Source of the DNA: Sulfuricurvum sp.
GTDB taxonomy: Bacteria; Campylobacterota; Campylobacteria; Campylobacterales; Sulfurimonadaceae
Length of the DNA stretch: 48,560 nt
Direction of reading: 5' to 3'
Assembly (NCBI GenBank): GCA_024635855.1
Contig: JAGXHZ010000077.1
Span: forward strand, 1-48,560
The number at the start of each line of letters is the position of its first letter. Position 1 is the stretch's first letter. The translations under genes and the position numbers were made by a program. The notes below the pieces were generated by a model. That model had not been told where the DNA came from. It worked only from the letters and a program-made list of their open reading frames with translations, and searched no databases. This document shows, piece by piece, positions 18,261 through 25,758 of the stretch.

Positions 18261-18971
18261 TCATTTTAGTATTCCTTTGAGTAAAAATAGTCGTAAAATA
18301 ACGAGTTTGGCGTGTAAAAATATCATATGAAGATTGTCTTTTAGTTTATCGAAATGGGTCACACGGGTCTCATCATAGAGCGTTTTTACCATCACTTCCA
18401 TCACTTTGCCACCTGACCATAAGAATTTTACCAAATTTTCGATTTCAAACTCATAGCGTACCGTAGAAGAAGGATAGCTCAAAAATTCTACCGGATAAAG
18501 GCGAAATCCCGTTTGGGTATCACTCACCCACACTCCGCTCTCAACCCACACCCAAAAATTCCCGATCTGTCGTCCGATAACCGAGGATTTTGGAGGGTTG
18601 CACGTCTCAAAATCACGTACCCCGATAATCATCGTATTTTCACGGCAGGCTTCTTCAAAAAGCTCCAAAAATTTGGGAATATCCTGTGCAAAATGTTGTC
18701 CATCCCCATCCATCGTCAAACAATGGCTAAACCCCATCTCTTTGGCTTTCACAGCGCCGGTACGAAGGGCAACCCCTTTTCCCTGATTTTGATTATGACA
18801 CACAACTGTTACGCTCGCATCCTTCTCTATCAAGGTTTCAACAGGAACATCCGAACCATCATCCACCACAATAATAGGAAGATTATAGGCTAAAACTTCT
18901 CTCACGACACGTGCAATGGTTTGAGGATTATTGTAAACGGGAATAAGAAGACAGAGGCTACAGGATTTCAA
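18261..18971 (-). CDS. Family 2 glycosyltransferase
   Basis: 236 residues of GT-A fold: nucleotide-sugar site PIIVVDDGSD at 33-41 and the metal-binding DGDGQH in LTMDGDGQHFAQD, in the dolichyl-phosphate-mannose synthase-like subgroup. There is no C-terminal membrane region, only a weakly hydrophobic end (FLHAKLVILRLFLLKGILK) that may touch the membrane. It overlaps the dehydratase gene by 14 bases and lies 28 bases before the ammonia-lyase. Aryl-polyene clusters normally contain such an enzyme, thought to glycosylate the lipid anchor; sugar donor unknown. Confidence 0.85.
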   Translation of the reverse strand: MKSCSLCLLIPVYNNPQTIARVVREVLAYNLPIIVVDDGSDVPVETLIEKDASVTVVCHNQNQGKGVALRTGAVKAKEMGFSHCLTMDGDGQHFAQDIPKFLELFEEACRENTMIIGVRDFETCNPPKSSVIGRQIGNFWVWVESGVWVSDTQTGFRLYPVEFLSYPSSTVRYEFEIENLVKFLWSGGKVMEVMVKTLYDETRVTHFDKLKDNLHMIFLHAKLVILRLFLLKGILK

Positions 18972-19290
18972 GATTTATCTCACTGGCAATACGGGTATCC
19001 CGCACAAATCGAACCCTGACACCCACAGGACGCTGCTCTATCGACACCACCACCTCATCATTGGGCAGCAACGGCGCCATAAACTTTGACCGACTAATCC
19101 CTACCACTTCAAAGCCAAAAATTTCCGCCGCAATATCAACATGTAAAAAAGCGGGAAGAAGCGGATTCCCCTCGAAATGGGCTTTAAAAATCGGATGATT
19201 TTCATCGGCTAAAACGATGACAACACTGGTAATGTCTTTTGATTGTATCGTATAAAGCTGCTGCGTAAATATATTCATAATTTTAAACAT
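18958..19290 (-). CDS. Hotdog-fold 3-hydroxyacyl-ACP dehydratase (small, aryl-polyene type)
   Basis: 110 residues with the FabA/FabZ-like central motif HFEGNPLLPAFLH, in which His38 is the likely catalytic base in FKAHFEGNP. It would dehydrate 3-hydroxyacyl-ACP to the trans-2-enoyl form that builds the polyene. Two starts are possible, MFKIMNIF at 19288-19290 or MNIF at 19276-19278, and neither has an ideal binding site. It is the first gene of the upstream half of the cluster, behind a clear -10 box, and overlaps the glycosyltransferase by 14 bases. With the ketoreductase broken, its substrate must come from another reductase. Confidence 0.8.
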   Translation of the reverse strand: MFKIMNIFTQQLYTIQSKDITSVVIVLADENHPIFKAHFEGNPLLPAFLHVDIAAEIFGFEVVGISRSKFMAPLLPNDEVVVSIEQRPVGVRVRFVRDTRIASEINLEIL

Positions 19291-19317
19291 AACCCTGCAT
19301 TATTCTAATTAAATGCA

Positions 19318-19323
19318 ATTATA
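19318..19323 (-). promoter_or_regulatory. Probable -10 box of the upstream aryl-polyene operon
   Basis: On the minus strand the sequence reads TTTTGTATAATTGCAT, with a perfect TATAAT 28 bases upstream of the dehydratase start at 19290. It drives dehydratase through the PlsC-type gene. Confidence 0.55.
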
Positions 19324-19409
19324 CAAAAGGTTCCAAAAAAATTGGGTAAAGAGTTGGGAGAAATATTTTTTTTAATTTTTTTAAGACTATAACCACATTA
19401 TTGGTTTAA

Positions 19410-19470
19410 TATGGTAGAAATACTTAAAAAAACTACCATATAATCAAGATATGGTAGTTTTCCTACCATA
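19410..19470. repeat. Array of TATGGTAG inverted repeats at the 3' end of the fic gene
   Basis: Four alternating copies: TATGGTAG at 19410-19417, CTACCATA at 19433-19440, TATGGTAG at 19450-19457 and CTACCATA at 19463-19470. The last pair makes a tight hairpin with a 5-base loop that includes the fic stop codon. The array lies between fic and the aryl-polyene promoter. A related inverted pair is found upstream of fic. It could be an operator, a terminator or both. Confidence 0.7.
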
Positions 19471-20536
19471 TCCCCTCACCCAATAGCGCATATAGTTTAG
19501 GATTGATATAGATGACGGTACGCGATCTTTTTTGAGAAATCAGTATGCCAATTTTTTCGAGTTCTTTGAGATACTTGGCTGCCGCATGTCTCTCAACATC
19601 CAAAACGATTTCAACATGAGCTGTTTTAGTATAAACTTCGGTAAAAATAGCATCGATCAATTCACGTTTATAGATTTTTGGCAATTTTGCTTTGACTTCA
19701 TTTGCAGTTTCATCCACAAGCTCTTTAATTGCCTTAGCTTTCGTCAGTGTGCGAACGGCTGTTTCTTCAATCCCTTTGAGCATATACAAAGTCCACTCTT
19801 CCCATGCGTCACTGACTCGTACTTCTTGTAATAAGCGATAGTAGTCGCTTTTATTTCGGATAATATAGCCGCTCAAATAAAGTATCGGTGCATCCAGTAA
19901 ACCCTCAAGGCAAAGATAGAGAATATTGAGTATACGCCCCGTTCGACCATTTCCATCGTAAAACGGATGAATCGATTCAAACTGATAATACAGTATCGCC
20001 ATTTTAATCAAAGGGTCTAATTCATCGGGCTCGTTGATTTGTTTTTCTAGGTTGGCGAGCAGTTCATAAATCATCACCTCATCTTGAGGAGGAGTGTAAA
20101 TAACTTCTCCAGTTTTAGCATTACGAAGTACTGTACCGGCTTGTTTTCGGATACCAGCATTATTGCCAGAGAGCTCTTGTTGAATGGCAACAATATCGTT
20201 TTTAGTTAAAAGGTGGCGTTGTTGCAGCTGAGTAAAACCAAAACGCAAAGCTTTACGGTAGTTCAAAACCTCTTTGATGTTATCAGGAATATTTTGTGAT
20301 TCGATTGCTAAAGCTTCAAAAAGTTCATCTTGAGTGGTGATAATATTTTCAATCTCTGAACTGTCTTTTGCTTCTTGGAGCGTAAGAGAATTGATGAGTA
20401 TCTCTTTATTTGGGATTTGATCGGCAAACCCTTTTAGCTCTGCTAACGCCTTATGTGCTTTGGAGAGTTGTTTCAGTATGGATACAGTATCAAAATCAAA
20501 CTTTGGTGGTAAAGGAGGCAAAACAAATTCATCCAT
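19463..20536 (-). CDS. Fic-family AMP transferase with N-terminal inhibitory motif and C-terminal winged helix
   Basis: 357 residues. The Fic core is complete: HPFYDGNGRTGR at 190-201, the full HxFx(D/E)GNGRxxR motif, so AMP transfer or a related nucleotide transfer is likely. The N-terminal helix carries SSEIENI (59-65), matching the (S/T)xxxE(G/N) inhibition motif of class II Fic proteins, so it is probably autoinhibited and needs no separate antitoxin. The C-terminal 90 residues (HAAAKYLKELEKIGILISQK) look like a winged-helix DNA-binding domain. Palindromes on both sides of the gene (19410-19470, 20595-20630) suggest self-regulation. Target protein unknown. No link to the adjacent pigment cluster is evident. 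Confidence 0.92.
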   Translation of the reverse strand: MDEFVLPPLPPKFDFDTVSILKQLSKAHKALAELKGFADQIPNKEILINSLTLQEAKDSSEIENIITTQDELFEALAIESQNIPDNIKEVLNYRKALRFGFTQLQQRHLLTKNDIVAIQQELSGNNAGIRKQAGTVLRNAKTGEVIYTPPQDEVMIYELLANLEKQINEPDELDPLIKMAILYYQFESIHPFYDGNGRTGRILNILYLCLEGLLDAPILYLSGYIIRNKSDYYRLLQEVRVSDAWEEWTLYMLKGIEETAVRTLTKAKAIKELVDETANEVKAKLPKIYKRELIDAIFTEVYTKTAHVEIVLDVERHAAAKYLKELEKIGILISQKRSRTVIYINPKLYALLGEGIW

Positions 20537-20594
20537 TAAAATTTTTTTCCTCTCAAATCATTAATACCAATATTTTAGCCGAAATGATCAAAAA

Positions 20595-20630
20595 TCTACC
20601 ACTTATTCAGTGTTTTTACCTATATGGTAG
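20595..20630. promoter_or_regulatory. CTACCA...TGGTAG inverted pair upstream of fic, possible operator
   Basis: CTACCA at 20596-20601 and TATGGTAG at 20623-20630 face each other, 60-95 bases upstream of the fic start at 20536. The half-sites are the same as those in the array downstream of the gene. A winged-helix protein such as the Fic C-terminal domain could bind them. Confidence 0.45.
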
Positions 20631-20707
20631 TCTCTCAACTCTTACTATACTATTTTCTAGATAATCAAAGCTTTTTCTTCGACTCAATTTTTCTATGTTT
20701 TATTTTT

Positions 20708-20741
20708 AAGTGAAGATTGAATACCTTCCTATTTTTTGATC
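20708..20741. repeat. Left arm of an inverted repeat bracketing the SRPBCC gene
   Basis: AAGTGAAGATTGAATACCT at 20708-20726 is the near-perfect reverse complement of 21376-21394 (one mismatch in 19). A further TTTGATC at 20735-20741 mirrors GATCAAA at 21364-21370. The two arms enclose exactly one gene (20778-21242), as in a small mobilised cassette. Confidence 0.55.
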
Positions 20742-20777
20742 GTTGGATGATTAAAATAAACGAAATTTTCAATCTTA

Positions 20778-21242
20778 TTATTCGTCCAAAATCTCCGCCT
20801 CGACTAATTTTATTAGAAGAACAAGCGACTCTTGCCAACCCAGATAGCAAGCTTCCTCTGGAATGACGGCAGGTACCCCCTCTTGCACTATGGTTAATTC
20901 TGTTCCCACGGACACCTGCTTCAAGGTGATTGTCGTAAGCATATCGCCGGGCAGATTCGGGTCGTCAAACCTGTCCACGTAGCGAATGCGTTCATTTGGC
21001 ACCAATTCAAGGTACTCACCGCCAAAAGAGTCGATCTTGCCGGTAGTAAAGTTTGTAAATGACATCTTGTAGGTACCGCCGACCTTTACATCCATATGGT
21101 GCACCTTACAGGTAAAGCCGTTTGGCGGAATCCATTTTACTAACGCATCTGCATCAAGAAAAGCCCGATAAACACGTTCGAGTGGTGCACGTAGCACACG
21201 ATGAAGCCGGATTGTGTTAGATTTTACTGAAGTTGTTGACAT
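20778..21242 (-). CDS. SRPBCC-family (AHSA1/START-like) protein
   Basis: 154 residues. I place the start at the ATG at 21240-21242 (MSTTSVKSNTIRLHRVL) because GGAGGTGATCC, nearly a perfect ribosome binding site, ends four bases before it; an earlier in-frame ATG at 21284 lacks one. The product shows the AHSA1 pattern: LHRVLRAPLERVYRAFLDADALVKWIPPNGF at the front, MDVKVGGTYKMSF, then GWQESLVLLIKLVEAEI as the long C-terminal helix. Ligand unknown. Its GC content looks higher than the flanks, and it is bracketed by inverted repeats at 20708-20741 and 21364-21394, which suggests it was acquired. Confidence 0.85.
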   Translation of the reverse strand: MSTTSVKSNTIRLHRVLRAPLERVYRAFLDADALVKWIPPNGFTCKVHHMDVKVGGTYKMSFTNFTTGKIDSFGGEYLELVPNERIRYVDRFDDPNLPGDMLTTITLKQVSVGTELTIVQEGVPAVIPEEACYLGWQESLVLLIKLVEAEILDE

Positions 21243-21363
21243 GGGATCACCTCCATCTAAAAGTAACAATAATTTTTGCATCATTGCATTTAAAATGACT
21301 AATTACAATCCGCTTACTGATTTTTATTTATTTCTATTGAAGTAAATATAGTTTTTTTGAGTT

Positions 21364-21413
21364 GATCAAATACGCAGGTATTCAGTCTTCACTTTAGACT
21401 TGATTGTTGAATG
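21364..21413. repeat. Right arm of the SRPBCC inverted repeat; also a copy of the 25021 repeat
   Basis: AGGTATTCAGTCTTCACTT at 21376-21394 mirrors 20708-20726. The longer stretch 21376-21413 (ending TTGATTGTTGAATG) also recurs in direct orientation at 25021-25058 with about five mismatches. The pair therefore also brackets the DUF3800/HTH/RloAB block. Confidence 0.6.
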
Positions 21414-21420
21414 GAAATAG

Positions 21421-21468
21421 TATGTCGAGATTTTTGTATTTTTTCGACATAGTTACAAACCTATGTCG
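21421..21468. repeat. TATGTCGA inverted-repeat array upstream of the DUF3800 gene
   Basis: TATGTCGA at 21421-21428, TCGACATA at 21444-21451 and TATGTCGG at 21462-21469 alternate in orientation. Offsets between copies are 23 and 18 bases, almost the 23 and 17 of the TATGGTAG array at 19410. A -10-like TATAAT follows at 21543-21548 before the DUF3800 start. The rest of the 21243-21586 gap is AT-rich with no other gene. Confidence 0.6.
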
Positions 21469-21586
21469 GTTTTTTTCGATTTTTACCCTATTGTATTAAC
21501 CCTTATTATTACACATTTACTATGATTACAAGCTCCAATAGATATAATCACCATTATAAATATCAATCAAAGGACTTACTGCCAAT

Positions 21587-22327
21587 ATGAAAATACTCTT
21601 TTTGGATGAGTCCGGTGATCATAACCTCACAAAGATTGACGATCAATATCCCGTATTTGTTTTAGGCGGGGTAATAGTAGATCGTGATAATCTCGAAAAT
21701 CTCAATGAACGTATAGATCAGTTCAAAAAAGAGATATTCGGTACAACGAATATTATTCTCCATACCGCTGACATCACACGCAATAAAAACGGCTTTGAAC
21801 GACTAAAAGAGAAAGAGTTTCGTGAAAATTTCTACGAAAAGTTAAATCATCTTATCGCTACTCTTGATTTTAAAGTTGTTGCTTGCGTGATCAAGAAAAA
21901 AGAGCATGTTGCCAAATACGATTTTGCCGCTATTGATCCCTATATGCTTGGGCTAAATGTCCTTGTCGAGCGGTTTTATATGGAGATTAAATCGGATGAG
22001 AAAAAAGGGCTTGTTATTGCTGAAAAGCGGGATCGGACTCTTGATCATGAGCTTGAGCTCTCATGGTTACAGCTCAAAATCAAAGGAACCCGTTTTCTAA
22101 AAGGTGCTGAGATCGAAGATCGTATTTCGGGTGGGTTAATCCTTAAAGACAAAAAAGAAAATCTAAACGGTTTATAACTCGCAGATTTGGTAGTTTCTCC
22201 TATCGGTCGGCATATCATAGGTAAAAAAACAAATAAAGATTTTGAGATCATTGAACAAAAATTTCGCAAAGATAAAAATGGAAAAGTTGGAGGACATGGA
22301 TTAGTAGTATTGCCGAAGGATAATTGA
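21587..22327 (+). pseudogene. DUF3800 protein gene interrupted by an in-frame TAA
   Basis: The frame starts MKILFLDESGDHNLTKIDD, the DUF3800 hallmark (FxDESGD) with FVLGGVIVDR following. After 196 residues it meets TAA in GGTTTATAACTCGCAGAT, then continues in the same frame LADLVVSPIGRHIIGKK to a TGA at 22325-22327. DUF3800 proteins have GLQ(L/I)ADLV at this place, so the stop replaces the conserved glutamine codon (CAA to TAA, one C-to-T change). The rest is intact, 246 codons in all. Either recent inactivation, or readthrough. DUF3800 has an RNase H-like fold and is often found with defence genes. Confidence 0.8.
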
Positions 22328-22426
22328 CCCCCGCTACGCAGTGATCAATTCTGAAAAGTAGTATACACGAAAATCTATAAATGATTCATAAAAATCTCTC
22401 TGTACATTCTTTTAATTAAAAAAGCA

Positions 22427-22767
22427 CTATGCCCATACTTGCGATTTTGGCATTTTAGAGATCATCGCTTTGGCTTGGGTAAACATCTTTTTTTGTGCTT
22501 CATCGCTTGGTGATTGGTTTTCCAGTGCAGAAGTCTGTATCACTCGATTCACGATCTCCTGAGTTTTTTTCTCAATTTGTGCCTGATAGAGTGCTTTTGC
22601 TGATTGCTTCGGTTTAATAGCAATCTCACATCCCAAAGCCACCGCTATTTTATCGAGAGTATCGAGGGATATATCATGCCCTGTAATGCCCTCTTCACCG
22701 TAGCACTTCCTAACCCTGAACGAGTAGCTATAGCCTCATAAGGGATGAATAGAGCCTCTTTTTGTTT
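22427..22767 (-). pseudogene. Frameshifted, start-less HTH (XRE-like) regulator remnant
   Basis: After the RloB stop the same frame continues KQKEALFIPYEAIATRSGLGSATVKRALQG, the first helices of an HTH domain, with no start codon. Then one base is missing and the next frame carries HDISLDTLDKIAVALGCEIAIKPKQ, which completes the HTH, followed by a Gln/Lys-rich tail ending SKMPKSQVWA at 22427. Joined, the two frames make a normal small XRE-type regulator. It has lost both its start, at the junction with rloB, and its frame, so it is dead. The rloAB pair appears to have been inserted next to or into it. Confidence 0.7.
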
Positions 22768-23589
22768 TTAAGGAGGAGACAAGAAATTTCTTATTTCCAG
22801 AATTTTCTTTTTTCTTTCTTCTGGAGTTAATTCTCTTATACTTTTATTGTCTTCCTCAATTTTCTTTTTAATTTCTTCTGGAGACAATTGAGCGCTACTT
22901 TCCTTTTTTCCCTCTTCTTGAGTTAATTTGTCGGCATATTGTTTTTTATCAATAAAGATTTTCATATCAATAAAAAGTTCATGAACATCGGTGTATGCAT
23001 TAAAAAAACATGGAAATTCTTTACCTAATTCTGCTGAACTAAATGCATTGATTTTAACTTTTTCAGCATTTTTAATTGCTGTTGATATATCATCTTTTAA
23101 TGTATCAAAAATAAGGATATCTGCCTTATCATATTCTTTCTTTAAACCTTTGGCTGTTAATAATGTTTTTAAATTACTTTTACTTATTAAATCATCATAA
23201 CTACTATAACTTGCTGTAGAATATTTTAAGTGAAGTAATAGCCAAAATTCAAAACAAACATTTGAGATTGCGATTTTTATTCCATGAGATTCTGCTGTAT
23301 TTTTAGCTCTCAAATGTAATTCATGCGAGTACTTTATAACAGATTCTCTATCAAAAACAACCCAATAGACATCACCATTTGGATTTTTCTTTTTATGCTC
23401 AATAGCTACCTCAACAAGTTGGACAGGAGTATTTTTATTAGTATCTTCAACAACTACTATATTTCTCTTATCAGAATGATAATGGTTAATATAACCATTT
23501 ATATAATATGGTTCTGTTTTCTCGCCTTCACAGAAAATATGAAAGACAGGATCTACTTTTATTTTCTTATTGAGCTTTTTTTTAGCCAT
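22768..23589 (-). CDS. RloB-like protein (AbiL system partner)
   Basis: 273 residues. The N-terminus VDPVFHIFCEGEKTEPYYINGYI carries the EGxxTE motif of RloB proteins, whose fold is TOPRIM-like with the acidic residues expected to bind metal. The tail is Lys/Glu-rich (KKKIEEDNKSIRELTPEERKKKI), likely coiled coil. It starts 1 base after the stop of the RloA-type ATPase, so the pair is coupled. RloA/RloB homologues form the AbiL abortive-infection system of lactococci; anti-phage function here is inferred from that family. Its stop lies at the break point of a decayed HTH gene. Confidence 0.85.
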   Translation of the reverse strand: MAKKKLNKKIKVDPVFHIFCEGEKTEPYYINGYINHYHSDKRNIVVVEDTNKNTPVQLVEVAIEHKKKNPNGDVYWVVFDRESVIKYSHELHLRAKNTAESHGIKIAISNVCFEFWLLLHLKYSTASYSSYDDLISKSNLKTLLTAKGLKKEYDKADILIFDTLKDDISTAIKNAEKVKINAFSSAELGKEFPCFFNAYTDVHELFIDMKIFIDKKQYADKLTQEEGKKESSAQLSPEEIKKKIEEDNKSIRELTPEERKKKILEIRNFLSPP

Positions 23590-23590
23590 A

Positions 23591-24859
23591 TTAAAACATT
23601 TCTTTTATAGAATCAGAAATATCACGATAATTAATTCTAGGGATAGCACCTAAACGTCCCTCGTTATACCATTTATCAAAAGGACTATTATCTTTTAATG
23701 TTATGTCATAACTTTCTAAACAATCAATGCTAGTGCCTTCTTCTACACTCTTTTTTGTCAAATAAATTTGATCTTTTCTCATTGTTTTTGATGTCATAAG
23801 GCTCAAGTCGTGTGTTGTAAAAATCAACTGTGCATTATGTTTATTCACTAAAGGATCATTAAATAATTTAATTAACAATTCAGCAATATGAGGATGAAAA
23901 CTACCCTCAATTTCATCAATAAATACAATGGAACCTTCATGTAAGATGTTAACTATAGCTGGTAAGATGCGAAATAACTTTGTTGTACCACTTGATTCCT
24001 GATTACTCGTAAAACGTGCGAATTCTCCATAATCCGTTTCATGATGAAATAATGCTTCTTTTGATAAATCACTTAAAATTTTATCTTTTATATCTGTAGG
24101 TATATTATCAGGTAGTTGTAATCCTTTTGGTAATTCTTTTGCTTCCATTGTAAATTTATTTATACCCAAATCTACTTTTTTCAAAAAAGTATTGAGAATA
24201 AATGATATTTCTTCATTTTTTTCCCAATCTATTAGACTTATTGTTTGATTACTAAGCATAGTTACTGTATTTTTTCTAAAGTAATTAAATATTTTTCTAA
24301 CTATCTCAGGTGAATCTGCTGTATTTCCAGCCTTTGACAAATAAGTATTGTTAGGGAAAAAAGCAATTTGCTTTTTTCCCTTTTTATAATGCTCACCGAA
24401 CTTCACAGCCTTCCAGTCATCTGAAGAAGTTCGAGTAAACAGATTAGCTGGACGAGCACTAAGATAAACATCCAACTTTTCAAAAAGAATTTTATTTTTA
24501 TTAAACTCTACTTGATAAAGATATCTAATGTCATCAAGGTAAAACTCTATTTCAAAATTGATAGGTTGGTCAACATTAGTTTTAGAAAGTAGATATGGTT
24601 CATAGCAATTAATACTATCTCCATCTTTCCAATCACCACTTTCGGTAATAAGTGACTTTAGTGCTTCAAAGGCAAGAATGATGTTCGTTTTACCTGCCGC
24701 GTTAGAACCATATATAGCACAAGTTTTTAATATTCCTATCTCATTGTCTATATATGAAATATTTCCAGCATGATGATTAGGTTTATTTTCTGCAAAAAAA
24801 CTTAATAATTGTTCATTTTTTATAGATCTAAAATTTTTAATTTTGAAATCAACTAACAT
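23591..24859 (-). CDS. RloA-like AAA ATPase (AbiL system ATPase)
   Basis: 422 residues of the OLD/SMC-like ATPase class. It starts MLVDFKIKNFRSIKNEQ, Walker A is GSNAAGKT at 51-58, a Q-loop region follows, and Walker B is GSIVFIDEIEGSFHP, with the D-loop/H-loop stretch LIFTTHDLSLM after it. No nuclease domain is fused, in keeping with a separate effector, RloB, encoded directly downstream. AAAAGGATT before the ATG is a good binding site. The architecture (SMC-like ATPase plus TOPRIM-like partner) parallels PARIS and AbiL defence pairs. Confidence 0.9.
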   Translation of the reverse strand: MLVDFKIKNFRSIKNEQLLSFFAENKPNHHAGNISYIDNEIGILKTCAIYGSNAAGKTNIILAFEALKSLITESGDWKDGDSINCYEPYLLSKTNVDQPINFEIEFYLDDIRYLYQVEFNKNKILFEKLDVYLSARPANLFTRTSSDDWKAVKFGEHYKKGKKQIAFFPNNTYLSKAGNTADSPEIVRKIFNYFRKNTVTMLSNQTISLIDWEKNEEISFILNTFLKKVDLGINKFTMEAKELPKGLQLPDNIPTDIKDKILSDLSKEALFHHETDYGEFARFTSNQESSGTTKLFRILPAIVNILHEGSIVFIDEIEGSFHPHIAELLIKLFNDPLVNKHNAQLIFTTHDLSLMTSKTMRKDQIYLTKKSVEEGTSIDCLESYDITLKDNSPFDKWYNEGRLGAIPRINYRDISDSIKEMF

Positions 24860-25166
24860 GTTTAATCCTTTTACGATACTTTTAAATAGATGTTTTTTAA
24901 CAATTTTAGTATAAAAGATACAGCTTACAGTATTGTAACATAGTTTAATAATAATTTACTTCTTTTTTATCAAATAGATTCTTTCAAAATAGCAGAGAAT
25001 TAAAATTAGAATTAGGGGTCAAGTATTCAGTCTTCACTTTATATTTGATAGTTGAATGTGTAATGCGATAGTTTTCTTTTTTTTGAAAGCAGAATAATTT
25101 GAAGTTTTGGGCGTCCACAACCGACGAACCCCTATTTCATGATATTTTAAAGGTATCAATAGTAAA
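24860..25166. other. Gene-free AT-rich junction between rloA and the integrated element
   Basis: No convincing ORF. It holds the rloA promoter side, then GGGGTCAAGTATTCAG at about 25016, the direct copy (25021-25058) of the 21376 repeat, then GGGCGTCCACAACCGAC near 25109. The last shares GGCGTCC with the ssrA 3' end and may be a degenerate attachment core. The left boundary of the ssrA element most likely lies in this stretch. Confidence 0.4.
25021..25058. repeat. Second direct copy of the 38-bp TATTCAGTCTTCACTTT repeat
   Basis: Matches 21376-21413 in the same orientation with about five mismatches and is preceded by GGGGTC. The copies lie 3.6 kb apart and bound the DUF3800, HTH remnant and RloAB genes. 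Confidence 0.6.
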
Positions 25167-25190
25167 AAAGTACATTAAAAAGTACATTAG
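25167..25190. repeat. Left arm-type repeat of the ssrA element (two AAAGTACATT)
   Basis: AAAGTACATT occurs at 25167-25176 and 25179-25188. The 24-base stretch matches 32302-32325 at the other end of the element in 22 of 24 positions. Paired direct arm sites near both ends are what a P4-type tyrosine integrase needs. Confidence 0.6.
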
Positions 25191-25307
25191 TCTCAAAATG
25201 ACTTAATTATTAACTCTTTTTGATAGTCCAATTATATCATACCTTAGTGATGTAGAAATGGATCTGTGCTATTCTCGATGATCGTTCCGGCGGTTATGTT
25301 TTTACCC

Positions 25308-25601
25308 TTACGCTGCGCCGATAATCTCCAAACGCTTTGCTTCCCATCCGGGGTTGTCTACCGATACACGCCATGAAAGTAAAATTCCCTCTTTGTTTAC
25401 TAAGATCGTTAAATCTGTATCACCTGATTGGATCAATATTGACGGCTTCATAACTGCATCACGTTGTATTGTTAGCGTCATGGTATCAATTTGGAGTATT
25501 TGGCATTGATTGAAAGGTATATTCATGATTTCCATGTCATTAACGAGGCGTGGAGTTTCTGCCGCTTGCTGTTTGATTGTTTCGATGTTGACTGGTTGCA
25601 T
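25308..25601 (-). CDS. Element protein of unknown function, 97 residues
   Basis: Starts MQPVNIETIKQQAAETPRLV, ends AKRLEIIGAA. The middle is beta-rich (QILQIDTMTLTIQRDAVMKPS) and the product is soluble, with no signal peptide. Its ATG lies directly after the TAA of the truncated HTH-gene copy (AAAGGGGAATAAATG), so the copied tail provides its binding site. No family recognised. It is the last gene at the left end of the element. Confidence 0.55.
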   Translation of the reverse strand: MQPVNIETIKQQAAETPRLVNDMEIMNIPFNQCQILQIDTMTLTIQRDAVMKPSILIQSGDTDLTILVNKEGILLSWRVSVDNPGWEAKRLEIIGAA

Positions 25602-25720
25602 TTATTCCCCTTTGTAGTTTTTAACGATTTTGAGAGCATCATCTAAAGTGATCTCCAACTCTTTGAGCTTCGCTTTGCACTCAAACGATTTTTTAATCCT
25701 GGTGTAAAGCTCCGGGCGTT
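25599..25720 (-). pseudogene. Truncated 122-bp duplicate of the 64-residue HTH gene
   Basis: 25599-25720 and 26026-26147 are identical except for two bases. The copy retains only the last 40 or so codons (RPELYTRIKKSFEC...) of the HTH gene at 26029-26223, and its upstream side is unrelated sequence with no start in this frame. Both copies end in GGGGAATAAATG, so each feeds directly into a different small gene. The duplication looks recent. Confidence 0.85.
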
Positions 25721-25758
25721 ACGGCATAAGCATTTTTATCAATAGTCATTATTGCCCC

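Noticed and set aside
19410..19470. Alternating repeats as a CRISPR array
   Set aside because: Units are 8 bases, inverted, with no constant spacers and no cas genes.
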